DNA of 47,792 nt from Bacillota bacterium. GTDB lineage: Bacteria; Bacillota; Clostridia; Peptostreptococcales; Anaerovoracaceae. A model generated the notes under the pieces. The model made no database searches. It was given only the letters and a program-made list of their open reading frames with translations, and had not been told where the DNA came from. Of the stretch, positions 23,644-31,281 are shown piece after piece. The stretch lies in the NCBI GenBank assembly GCA_017417045.1, contig JAFPZZ010000034.1, positions 1 through 47,792 of the forward strand, in the 5' to 3' direction. The stretch's first letter is position 1. The number at the start of each line of letters is the position of its first letter. The position numbers and the translations under genes are program-made.

Positions 23644-25080
23644 TTGCTGAAATTAAAGCTAATACTCGCGGCTCTGGCGCTGTTGATCGCCGTGATCCTA
23701 ATCCGCGCCGCCGCCTTTAAGCCCAAGGCCAGGGCGGAGCGCGCCAAGGAGCCGATCGAATTCGACTCCGAGGCCGCCATAGACGCGCTCGCAAGGCTAG
23801 TCCGCTGCAGGACGGTCTCCAACATCGACAGCTCCAAGGAGGACGACGCGGAGTTCGATAAGCTCATAGCTCTGCTCCCGGAGCTATTCCCAAACGTCTG
23901 CGACAACTGCTCCCTCCAGCGCTTCGAGGGCAGGGGACTGCTCTTCAGATGGAAGGGGAAGGACTCATCGAAGGAGCCCGCCGTGCTCATGGCGCACTAC
24001 GACGTCGTGCCTGTAGAGGAGGAATTCTGGACCCATCCGCCCTTTGACGCCCTCATAGAGGACGGCGTCATGTGGGGCAGGGGCACGCTCGACACCAAGA
24101 TAACCTTCAGCGGCATCCTGAGCGCCGCGGAGAACCTCATAAAACAGGGCTTCACGCCCGAGGGGGATATCTACTTCGCCTTCTCGGGAGGCGAGGAGGT
24201 CAGCGGCCCCGGAGCCGTAAGGATAGTGGAATGGTTCCAGGAAAACGGCATCACCCCGGCCTTCGTGGTCGACGAGGGCGGGGCAGTCGTTGAAGGCGTA
24301 TTCCCGGGAGTCAGCGGGCCTTGCGGCCTGATAGGCATAGCCGAAAAGGGAAAGATGAACGTGAAGTTCACCTACACCGGAGACGGCGGACACGCCTCTT
24401 CCCCCGCGAGCCGCACGCCCATAGGACGCCTTTCCGAGGCCTGCGTGAGGATGGAGACCCATCCCTTCCCCATGCATATCACCAGGCCCGTAGCGGAGAT
24501 GTTCGATACCCTCGGGCGCCGCTCCAGCTTCGCCTACCGCGTGATCTTCGCCAATCTCTGGCTTTTCAGCGGCATACTCGACCGCATCTGCAAAAAAAGC
24601 GGAGGCGCCCTGAACGCCCTCGTGCGCACCACCGTGGCGTATACCATGATGGAGGGCTCCAAGGCGGCGAACGTGATCCCGCCAAGCGCGTCCATGACCG
24701 CGAATATACGCATCAATCCGGCCGACAGCGTCGCGTCCGCGGCTGAATACATCAAAAGGACAATAGCCGATCCCAATATCGAGGTGAAGATCTCAGATGA
24801 CGAGGAGCCGAGCCCCATTTCCCGCATCGACTGCAGGGGCTGGGAGATAGTTTCGGGGGCCGTCGAGGATACCTGGAACTGCATAAGTTCGCCTTATCTC
24901 ATGGTCCAGTGCTCCGACAGCCGCCATTACGCGCCCATCTCGGACAGGGTCTACCGATTCAGCGCCGCCGACATGACGGACGCAGAGAGGGAGTCCATAC
25001 ACGGAAACAACGAGCACGTGCGCCTAGAGACGGTGCGCCGCTCGGTGGAGTTCTTCATCAGGGTCATGAAGCAGTGCTGA
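23644..25080 (+). CDS. Membrane-anchored M20 family carboxypeptidase/dipeptidase (PM20D1/CPS1-like)
   Basis: 478 aa. An N-terminal hydrophobic helix (about residues 4-22) followed by basic residues anchors or exports the enzyme. Metal and catalytic motifs are in order: AHYDVVPV, GRGTLDTK, SGGEEVSG (catalytic Glu), VVDEGG, the lid-domain GDGGHASSP, and the distal His in DSRHYAPIS. The spacing matches the CPS1/PM20D1 branch, which cuts C-terminal residues or N-acyl amino acids. Start is TTG at 23644 with GGAGG seven bases upstream. Its 3' neighbour luxS is 111 bases away. Confidence 0.88.
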   Translation: MLKLKLILAALALLIAVILIRAAAFKPKARAERAKEPIEFDSEAAIDALARLVRCRTVSNIDSSKEDDAEFDKLIALLPELFPNVCDNCSLQRFEGRGLLFRWKGKDSSKEPAVLMAHYDVVPVEEEFWTHPPFDALIEDGVMWGRGTLDTKITFSGILSAAENLIKQGFTPEGDIYFAFSGGEEVSGPGAVRIVEWFQENGITPAFVVDEGGAVVEGVFPGVSGPCGLIGIAEKGKMNVKFTYTGDGGHASSPASRTPIGRLSEACVRMETHPFPMHITRPVAEMFDTLGRRSSFAYRVIFANLWLFSGILDRICKKSGGALNALVRTTVAYTMMEGSKAANVIPPSASMTANIRINPADSVASAAEYIKRTIADPNIEVKISDDEEPSPISRIDCRGWEIVSGAVEDTWNCISSPYLMVQCSDSRHYAPISDRVYRFSAADMTDAERESIHGNNEHVRLETVRRSVEFFIRVMKQC

Positions 25081-25191
25081 GCGCCGGGCGAAGAAGCATA
25101 GAAGCGGCGCGAAGGCGCCTGCAGCTTGGGCGCAGCCGCGTCTGTTTCCGAAGCAGAGCGGGACAGATCTTCTAATCAGAAAGGATTTGAA

Positions 25192-25647
25192 ATGAAAAAG
25201 ATAGCGAGCTTTACGGTCGACCACGACACCCTCGAGAAGGGTCTGTACGTCTCCCGCATCGACGGGGACGCGGTCACCTACGACCTGCGCATGAAAAAGC
25301 CCAACATGGGCGATTATCTCTCGACCGGAGGGATGCATTCCATAGAGCATCTCTTCGCCACCTACGCGAGGAACAGCGAATGGTCAGACCAGGTCATATA
25401 CGTGGGCCCCATGAGCTGCCGCACGGGCTTCTACCTGGTCGCGAGGGACAGCGTTTCGAAAGAGGATATAATACGCCTCGTGAAGGAGTCCATGGCCTTC
25501 ATCGCCTCATTTGACGGCGAGATGCCCGGAGGGAAGAAGAATGAATGCGGCAACTACCTCGACCACGACGTGCCCGAGGCCAGGACGGTAGCGGCGGATA
25601 TGCTCGGGGTCCTGAAGGATTGGGCGCCGGAAAACATGGAGTATTAA
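25192..25647 (+). CDS. luxS: S-ribosylhomocysteine lyase LuxS
   Basis: Cleaves S-ribosylhomocysteine to homocysteine and DPD, the precursor of autoinducer 2, as part of the activated methyl cycle. Metal ligands His49 and His53 (MHSIEHLF) and Cys119 (NECGNY), and the catalytic Cys76 in GPMSCRTGFY are all present. 151 aa from the ATG at 25192, preceded by AAAGGA; the upstream part of the open frame is not coding. Followed 13 bases later by an enolase-superfamily gene. No pfs/mtnN or metabolic partner is adjacent. Confidence 0.97.
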   Translation: MKKIASFTVDHDTLEKGLYVSRIDGDAVTYDLRMKKPNMGDYLSTGGMHSIEHLFATYARNSEWSDQVIYVGPMSCRTGFYLVARDSVSKEDIIRLVKESMAFIASFDGEMPGGKKNECGNYLDHDVPEARTVAADMLGVLKDWAPENMEY

Positions 25648-25660
25648 AGGAGCGTCAAAG

Positions 25661-26803
25661 ATGAAGATCACAAAGATAGAAACGATACTCGCGGGAACCA
25701 GGCACCTTTTCGTCAGGGTCCACACCGACGAAGGCATAACGGGCCTCGGAGAGAGCGCCCTCTGGGGTGCCAGGGAAGGCGTCATAGGCACGCTCAGGCT
25801 GCTGGAGCAGCCGCTGATCGGGGCCGACGCCAGCCGCATGAACTTTATCAACGAGCAGCTCTACATGAAGCATCAGTTCAAGGGCATGAACATCATGTCC
25901 GCGATCTCCGCTATAGACCTCGCGCTCTGGGATATCAAGGGAAAGGCTCTGGGCCAGCCCGTCTACCAGCTCATCGGCGGGAAATACCGCGACAGGATAA
26001 GGGTGTGGGAGCCCATCATGGGCCACAGCGACCTCGGTGAGATACGCGAGCTCGCGCAGAAGGCGAAGGACGAGGGATACACGGCCATCAGGATCACCCC
26101 GACCGCAGGCACCCATGACATGCCGACGGTGAAGCGCCTAAAGACCATGTACGACAGGGTCGCCGCCGTCCGCGAGGTCGCGGGCGACGACATCGACATA
26201 GGCATCGAGATCCACAGGGATCTCAATCCCGACGACGCGGTTCGCTTCTGCAACATGCTGGACGGCCTGGATATCATGTTCTTCGAGGACCCGCACAGGT
26301 CCGAGAACATCGAGACCATGGCCTACATGTGCTCCAAGACGACGACCCCGATAGCGGCCGGCGAGAGGTGCATAAGCATACAGGAGTTCGAGATGCTGCT
26401 GAACGCGGGCATGAGGCTCGTAAGGCCCGATATCTGCACGCTGCAGGGCCTTACCGGCAACCTCAAGGTCGCCGCGCTGGCTGAAGCCCATCACGCGGGA
26501 GTCATACCCCACGTGCCCTGCGGCGCTGTAAACATGACCGCCGCGGCGCATTATTCCGCGGCGATACCCAACTTTACGATAATGGAGAAATTCGGCGAAA
26601 AGACCTTCGCCGAGGTCATGAGTGAATTCCGGGACGACTGCAGGCCCGTCATAAAGGACGGCTGCCTGGAGCTCCCCGAAGGTCCGGGCTGGGGCATCGA
26701 GCTCGCCGAGGATCTCGAAGAGCGCGTCCCCTATACCGTCGCCCCCTGGTCGCTGGACGCGAGGAAGGCCGGGCTAAAGGAGCTGCTGAAGACGAAGGAG
26801 TGA
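25661..26803 (+). CDS. Enolase-superfamily dehydratase (mandelate racemase/galactonate dehydratase type)
   Basis: Probable sugar-acid dehydratase of the D-galactonate/mannonate (ManD/DgoD-like) group. The N-terminal capping domain (MKITKIETI...) is followed by a barrel with AISAIDLALWDIKGKALGQPVY, then metal ligands in EIHRDLN, FFEDP and AGERC, and the conserved HVPCGAVNMTAAAHYSAAIPN near the end. 380 aa is normal. AAAGGAG precedes the ATG; only 13 bases separate it from luxS, so they may be co-transcribed, although no metabolic link is evident. Exact substrate cannot be assigned without comparing active-site residues. Confidence 0.87.
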   Translation: MKITKIETILAGTRHLFVRVHTDEGITGLGESALWGAREGVIGTLRLLEQPLIGADASRMNFINEQLYMKHQFKGMNIMSAISAIDLALWDIKGKALGQPVYQLIGGKYRDRIRVWEPIMGHSDLGEIRELAQKAKDEGYTAIRITPTAGTHDMPTVKRLKTMYDRVAAVREVAGDDIDIGIEIHRDLNPDDAVRFCNMLDGLDIMFFEDPHRSENIETMAYMCSKTTTPIAAGERCISIQEFEMLLNAGMRLVRPDICTLQGLTGNLKVAALAEAHHAGVIPHVPCGAVNMTAAAHYSAAIPNFTIMEKFGEKTFAEVMSEFRDDCRPVIKDGCLELPEGPGWGIELAEDLEERVPYTVAPWSLDARKAGLKELLKTKE

Positions 26804-26865
26804 GGCCGGTCATGCGTTAGCCGCAGGTCTCTGCCGGTAACGCGCCGGTATTCTGCCTGCCTTCG

Positions 26866-29022
26866 TCAGTCCTCCGTCAGCGAGCTGAACGTCGACTCAA
26901 GCATCATCTGATAATACCACTGGGTCAGGTCTCCGTACTCCCTGAGGCGGAGGCCTGCCAATCTCACCAGAACGTCCCTCTCGGGGCGTTCGTTCTTTTC
27001 CAGGGCCGAAAGAATATCTGACAGGAGCGCAATGTCCTCGCGGCAGAGCCCGTCCATGCGTACGTCGACCGCTTCGCAGCCTTCGGGTATGTCTTCGGCG
27101 GCCAGATATGCTTCGGCTCTGGCTGCCGAGTTTTTCAGCATGTCTGAGAGGGCTCCTATCTTCTCCTTCGTAAGCTCCTCGGAGCTTCTTAGCAGTTCGT
27201 TCACGCAGTACTGCTCCTCCTGCATGGAGGTCAGCAGCACGTCCTTGCAGCTGTCCACGTAGCGGGCCATGGCGTCGTCTTCGTCCCCGAGTATACCGGG
27301 CATGAAAGCCGGTATGGCGAAGCAGAGAGCTGCCAGGCCTATGGTGAGAAGGCTCGTAAGGCGCTTACCGCGCACGTATCCCTTATCCGGAGCCCAGGCG
27401 CTGCCGCTGTTTCCGTTAAGCAGGCCGCGTAGCCAGGGCATGAAGGCCTGGTAAGCCTTGGGCCCGAATACGGCATTGACGGGAGACTTTTCGCCTGAGA
27501 GATCCGCGGCCAGCAGGGCGAAGGACGCGATGCCGCAGAGTATCATGAGCGCTGCGGGAAGCAGTGCAGGGAGCTTTGCCGTCCAGTACCTTATGCCGTC
27601 GAGCACGATGTGGAAGAACTTCGAGAAGGTCGATCCGCCGGAGGTGAGCCTGCTCCCGGCGTAGGAGGCGTCGCGCATGTCCTCGACCGTGGCGTTGAAA
27701 TACGCAATCTGGGACTGCAGAGTCTCTTCATTAACGCTCTTGCCTTCGGCGCTCATCAGCACTGAGGCGTTTATCTCCTCCATCACCTCAGACTGCCCGC
27801 AGGCGGCCTCGGCGTAGGAAACGTAGAAGGGTATATTGCTCCTCGAGAGCGATCTGTACGGGACCTCTATCCATTCCTGATCCTTGCGGATCAAGGCGCC
27901 GTAGCTCTCGAGATAGTCCGCGAGCCAGTCGCCGTCCGCGGCCTTCGAGTGATCCTCGAGATATTCGCTAAGCTTTTCAACGTAGGCGTTGTGTATGACG
28001 GCCGAGCCTGAGGCGAGGTCCAGGGCCTTGCTGAAGAACGTCGGTATTATCGCGATAACGATGAAAAACGCGACGATCCCGACCTTGGTGCTCATATCCT
28101 TGCCTGCGTCTATCGCCTTGTCTTTCACTAATTTGCGGTAGTCCGTCCCGCAGTTCCTGCATACGCCGTTCCTTAGGAGGGTCCCGCATTTGGAGCAGTA
28201 CTTTTCGCTGCCCTTTTCGAGGCGGGCGAGCAGTATGCCGGAGTTATCCGGGTCTGATGCCTTGGGGCCGCCTTCCGGGAGAACTCCGCCCTCAGTCTGC
28301 ACGCCGGCGGCCGGGGCCTGTGTGGCCTCACCATGAGCCTGCGCTCCGCCTTCCGGCAGGGGCTTCCCGCAATTCGGGCAGTAGCGTTCGTCCGCGAAGA
28401 CCGGTCTTCCGCAGTAAGCGCATCTGGCAAGCCCCTTGAGCTCCCCGGGGAAGAACAGGTAGTACCTCTTCGCGTAGTACGCCGCGTTTACGACTATTAT
28501 CACAGCCGCGGCTGCGGCCATGAGGTCAGCGTAGAAGGTCCAGAGGTCGCAGGCGCCGAGCAGGCTGTAGATGCCGGCAGGACTGTAGCCCATGATCTCA
28601 GAAAAGGTCGACGAGATGATACCCCGTATCCAGACGTGCAGCACTGCGGTGTCCGCGATGAGCGAAAGGTCCGCGAGGACCACGCCGCGCCATTTCCACT
28701 TAAAGAGCAGGAGGTCGGCGGCCAGCGCCAGTATGACGGCGAGCACCGCCGCCGCGCTGAGAAGGGCCGAAGTCCCGTGGCATCTTAAAAAAACGAGTAC
28801 GGCCGCCACGGGCAGTATGGCCATCAGCGCGTAGTGATATCTGAGAGGAGTATCTTCCTTGAAAGAATAAAAACCTTTCCTCCGCTTCCGTACGAGGAGC
28901 AGGGAAAGGAAAAGCGACATGAGTATACAGCCCGTCAGCGTGAGGGCATAGCGCAGGCTGACCTGCGCCGTGCCCTGTTTAAGATATATGAGGACCTTGT
29001 CCAGTATCTCCGCTGAAGTCAT
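26866..29022 (-). CDS. Large membrane protein with two zinc ribbons, function unknown
   Basis: 718 aa, not recognised. TM helices are visible at about 22-44, 63-80, 85-108, 165-185, then 314-333, 485-506 and 556-577. Between the first membrane block and the fifth helix lies a cytoplasmic-looking section with two zinc ribbons: CAYCG...CPNCG at 201-219 and CSKCG...CRNCG at 276-292, joined by a Gly/Ala/Pro-rich linker. The regions at about 340-480 and 585-718 are helical and charged (for instance SSEELTKEKIGALSDMLKN) and may be extracellular sensor or coiled-coil segments. Weak ribosome site AAGG. It stands between fsa and the luxS cluster, in its own orientation, with no obvious partner. Confidence 0.8.
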   Translation of the reverse strand: MTSAEILDKVLIYLKQGTAQVSLRYALTLTGCILMSLFLSLLLVRKRRKGFYSFKEDTPLRYHYALMAILPVAAVLVFLRCHGTSALLSAAAVLAVILALAADLLLFKWKWRGVVLADLSLIADTAVLHVWIRGIISSTFSEIMGYSPAGIYSLLGACDLWTFYADLMAAAAAVIIVVNAAYYAKRYYLFFPGELKGLARCAYCGRPVFADERYCPNCGKPLPEGGAQAHGEATQAPAAGVQTEGGVLPEGGPKASDPDNSGILLARLEKGSEKYCSKCGTLLRNGVCRNCGTDYRKLVKDKAIDAGKDMSTKVGIVAFFIVIAIIPTFFSKALDLASGSAVIHNAYVEKLSEYLEDHSKAADGDWLADYLESYGALIRKDQEWIEVPYRSLSRSNIPFYVSYAEAACGQSEVMEEINASVLMSAEGKSVNEETLQSQIAYFNATVEDMRDASYAGSRLTSGGSTFSKFFHIVLDGIRYWTAKLPALLPAALMILCGIASFALLAADLSGEKSPVNAVFGPKAYQAFMPWLRGLLNGNSGSAWAPDKGYVRGKRLTSLLTIGLAALCFAIPAFMPGILGDEDDAMARYVDSCKDVLLTSMQEEQYCVNELLRSSEELTKEKIGALSDMLKNSAARAEAYLAAEDIPEGCEAVDVRMDGLCREDIALLSDILSALEKNERPERDVLVRLAGLRLREYGDLTQWYYQMMLESTFSSLTED

Positions 29023-29092
29023 TTTGTTTTACCTTGAATTAAGGCCGCGGCGGGGCCTTTACCCAGCCGGACCGCGTGAGAACTTTGGCCGC

Positions 29093-29121
29093 GGGGAGCT
29101 TTGGCCGCGGGCTCACTGAGC
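29093..29121. repeat. 13-bp direct repeat in the fsa/zinc-ribbon gene gap
   Basis: CTTTGGCCGCGGG occurs at 29093-29105 and again at 29109-29121. The gap 29023-29132 also has an inverted repeat AAGGCC/GGCCTT (29041-29059). These may be part of a transcript end; nothing else is visible in the gap. Confidence 0.5.
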
Positions 29122-29132
29122 CATCGCGTTGC

Positions 29133-29789
29133 TTAGCCTCCGAATACCGCCAGATAGTCCTTCTTGAACTTCTCAATTCCCTGGTCGGTCAGGGGGTGCT
29201 TGACCATCTGCATGAGGACCTTGTAGGGGACGGTCGCGATGTCGCCGCCTGCGAGCGCGCAGTCGGTCACGTGCATGGTGCCTCGCACGGAAGCGCATAT
29301 GATCTCGGTCTTGATGTCGTCGTACATCGCGAAGATGTCGGAGATCGTGCGGATGAGGTCTACGCCGCTCATGTTGATGTCGTCGAGCCTTCCGAGGAAG
29401 GGCGATACGTAGGTCGCTCCGGCGCGGGCCGCGAGCAGGGCCTGGTTGGCGGAGAAGATAAGGGTGACGTTGGTCTTGATGCCTTCGGCGGACAGGACCT
29501 TGACGGCCTTGAGCCCTTCAGCTGTCATCGGGATCTTAACTACCATGTTGGGATGTATGGCCGCGATCTCACGTCCTTCCTTGATCATGCCCTCGGCGTC
29601 GGTCGTGGTGGCCTTGACCTCACCGCTGATGGGACCGTCGACTATGGAGGTGATCTCCCTGATGACCTCGCCGAAGTCGCGGCCTTCCTTTGCTATGAGG
29701 GACGGGTTGGTGGTGACGCCGCAGATGATGCCCATGGACGCCGCTTCGCGGATCTCATCAACGTTGGCTGTGTCGATAAAGAATTTCAT
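29133..29789 (-). CDS. fsa: Fructose-6-phosphate aldolase / transaldolase-like protein
   Basis: Class I aldolase of the small transaldolase family; splits fructose 6-phosphate to dihydroxyacetone and glyceraldehyde 3-phosphate or acts as a transaldolase. The Schiff-base Lys85 is in VVKIPMT at the same number as in E. coli Fsa[43 protein letters not shown] and the C-terminal ending ...[11 protein letters not shown] fit the family. 218 aa is exact for it. AAGGAGG precedes the ATG by five bases. FSA and TalC subtypes cannot be told apart here. Confidence 0.93.
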   Translation of the reverse strand: MKFFIDTANVDEIREAASMGIICGVTTNPSLIAKEGRDFGEVIREITSIVDGPISGEVKATTTDAEGMIKEGREIAAIHPNMVVKIPMTAEGLKAVKVLSAEGIKTNVTLIFSANQALLAARAGATYVSPFLGRLDDINMSGVDLIRTISDIFAMYDDIKTEIICASVRGTMHVTDCALAGGDIATVPYKVLMQMVKHPLTDQGIEKFKKDYLAVFGG

Positions 29790-30080
29790 AGTGCCTCCTT
29801 GCTCGGCCTGCGCCGATGACGCGAGAAAAACGTATCCTGCCCCGGCAGTGCCCCGGGACCATATTTCATCAATTTATATTATAAACGCTTTGGGCCGCAG
29901 GTGCAGGTTTTTTGAATGACGCGACGCAATTTGCAGAGCCCTTTTGGGCCTAGTGCATCGCGGCCTCGGCCACGGGGTATCCGCGCCGCGTATCCTGTCT
30001 TTGCCGCCCGCGCCCAAAAGGCACAGCACTCCCCCTTGCGCCGCGCCGAGCGTCTTAAAAGAGTCTTAAATCTTTTCCCC
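29790..30080. other. Intergenic region without recognisable gene
   Basis: No frame in this stretch has a ribosome binding site or resembles a protein. A TATAAT on the minus strand (29883-29878) may be the -10 of the fsa promoter, though I find no good -35 for it. The rest is GC-rich with short imperfect stems. The gntR promoter begins at 30081. Confidence 0.5.
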
Positions 30081-30110
30081 TTGACACCGTACTATGTGTA
30101 GTAGTACACT
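30081..30110 (+). promoter_or_regulatory. Promoter and operator of the gntR-ABC operon
   Basis: TTGACA (30081-30086), and TACACT (30105-30110) as a likely -10 at 18 bases. Between and over them lie two overlapping perfect inverted repeats: GTACTA-N7-TAGTAC (30089-30107) and GTGTA-N4-TACAC (30096-30109). The latter matches the shape of sites bound by YtrA-type GntR regulators. The encoded repressor probably shuts off its own operon by covering the promoter. Confidence 0.7.
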
Positions 30111-30133
30111 TATGCCAACGATAGGAGGGTCTT

Positions 30134-30514
30134 ATGTTCAAATTGGACCATAAAACCGGAAAATCCATATACGAGCAGATCACGGACGGCTTCAAGGAGA
30201 TGATAGTCCGGGGCGAGCTCATGCCCGGCGACAGGCTGCCGTCGGTCAGAGAGCTGTCCGCCCAGCTGACCGTCAATCCGAACACCATACAGAAGGCCTA
30301 CGCCGCCCTGGAGAGCCAGGGCTGGATCTACACGGTCTCGGGCAAGGGCTGCTACGTGGGCGAGGAGATAAGCAGGCCCGACGAGGCTCAGCTGCAGCGC
30401 ATCTACGCGGAGCTCAGGAAGAAGCTCGACGAGCTGCTCTATCTCGGGATTTCCGAGGACGAAGTGAAAAGAAACGTTATCCATATGATCGAAGAAAGGA
30501 GGAGCCTATCATGA
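30134..30514 (+). CDS. GntR-family transcriptional regulator, YtrA type
   Basis: Short regulator of 126 aa. The winged helix covers the first 70 residues, with IYEQITDGFKEMIVRGELMP and the GntR signature GDRLPSVRELS...VNPNTIQKAY. The remaining part is the short helical dimerisation tail of the YtrA subgroup, without a ligand-binding FCD or UTRA domain. The gene begins an operon with an ABC ATPase (four-base overlap) and a large permease, and has a palindromic operator over its promoter. YtrA-type operons usually respond to cell-wall stress or antimicrobials; the inducer here is unknown. Confidence 0.93.
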   Translation: MFKLDHKTGKSIYEQITDGFKEMIVRGELMPGDRLPSVRELSAQLTVNPNTIQKAYAALESQGWIYTVSGKGCYVGEEISRPDEAQLQRIYAELRKKLDELLYLGISEDEVKRNVIHMIEERRSLS

Positions 30515-31281
30515 TCGAAGTAAAAGGCCTGAACAAATCGTTCGGCGACCACAGAGCGCTGAAGGATCTCGACCTTCACGTTAATACGGGCTCCATTTAC
30601 GGCCTTATCGGGGTCAACGGCTCCGGAAAGACCACGCTCATAAAGCATATCACCGGGGTGCTCATGCCCGACAGCGGCACGGTCCGCATAGACGGGCGCG
30701 ACGTATTCGACGATATAGAGGTCAAGGAGCGCATGGGCTACATACCCGACGACCTCTACTTCTTCGGCTCCTACAGCATAAAGAACATGAAGAGCTTCAT
30801 AAAGGGGCTCTATCCGAGATGGAGCGAAGAACGCTACAGCGCCATGATGAGCGATTTCGATCTTCCGGAAAACAAGAAGATAAGCAAGTTCTCGAAGGGC
30901 ATGCAGAAGCAGGCCGCTTTCGTGCTGACCATGAGCACCATGCCGGACGTCATCATACTGGACGAGCCGGTGGACGGACTCGACCCGCTGGTCAGGAGGA
31001 AGCTCTGGAAGTACGTCATGGAGGACGTCGCGGACAGGAATGCCACGGTGCTCATCTCCTCGCACAACCTGAAGGAGCTCGAGGGCGTCTGCGATTCCAT
31101 AGGCATACTCTCTCAGGGCGAGATGAAGCTCGAGGGAGACCTCGAGGAGCTCAAGGTCTACGTCCAGAAGCTCAGGGAGAACCGCGGCGAGGACGATGGC
31201 GGCTCGCTCAGTCTCGAGGAGGTCTTCCTCTACGAGATGGGCGGGGACCCCATGTACTCCGGGAAGGGAGGGCTTAAGTAA
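30511..31281 (+). CDS. ABC transporter ATP-binding protein of the YtrA-type operon
   Basis: ATPase of 256 aa. Walker A GVNGSGKTT at about 34-42, Walker B VIILDEPVDGLD, switch in SSHN. The signature loop reads FSKGMQKQ rather than LSGGQ, as is common in YtrB/BceA-like efflux ATPases. Q-loop region has MGYIPDDLYFFGSYS. Its ATG overlaps gntR by four bases (ATGA) and its stop overlaps the permease ATG by one base (TAATG). Partner of the following permease. Confidence 0.93.
   Translation: MIEVKGLNKSFGDHRALKDLDLHVNTGSIYGLIGVNGSGKTTLIKHITGVLMPDSGTVRIDGRDVFDDIEVKERMGYIPDDLYFFGSYSIKNMKSFIKGLYPRWSEERYSAMMSDFDLPENKKISKFSKGMQKQAAFVLTMSTMPDVIILDEPVDGLDPLVRRKLWKYVMEDVADRNATVLISSHNLKELEGVCDSIGILSQGEMKLEGDLEELKVYVQKLRENRGEDDGGSLSLEEVFLYEMGGDPMYSGKGGLK

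Noticed and set aside
25081..25191. SAM or S-box riboswitch upstream of luxS
   Set aside because: Only short unrelated stems are visible (GGCGC-GAAG-GCGCC); no conserved core or kink-turn.
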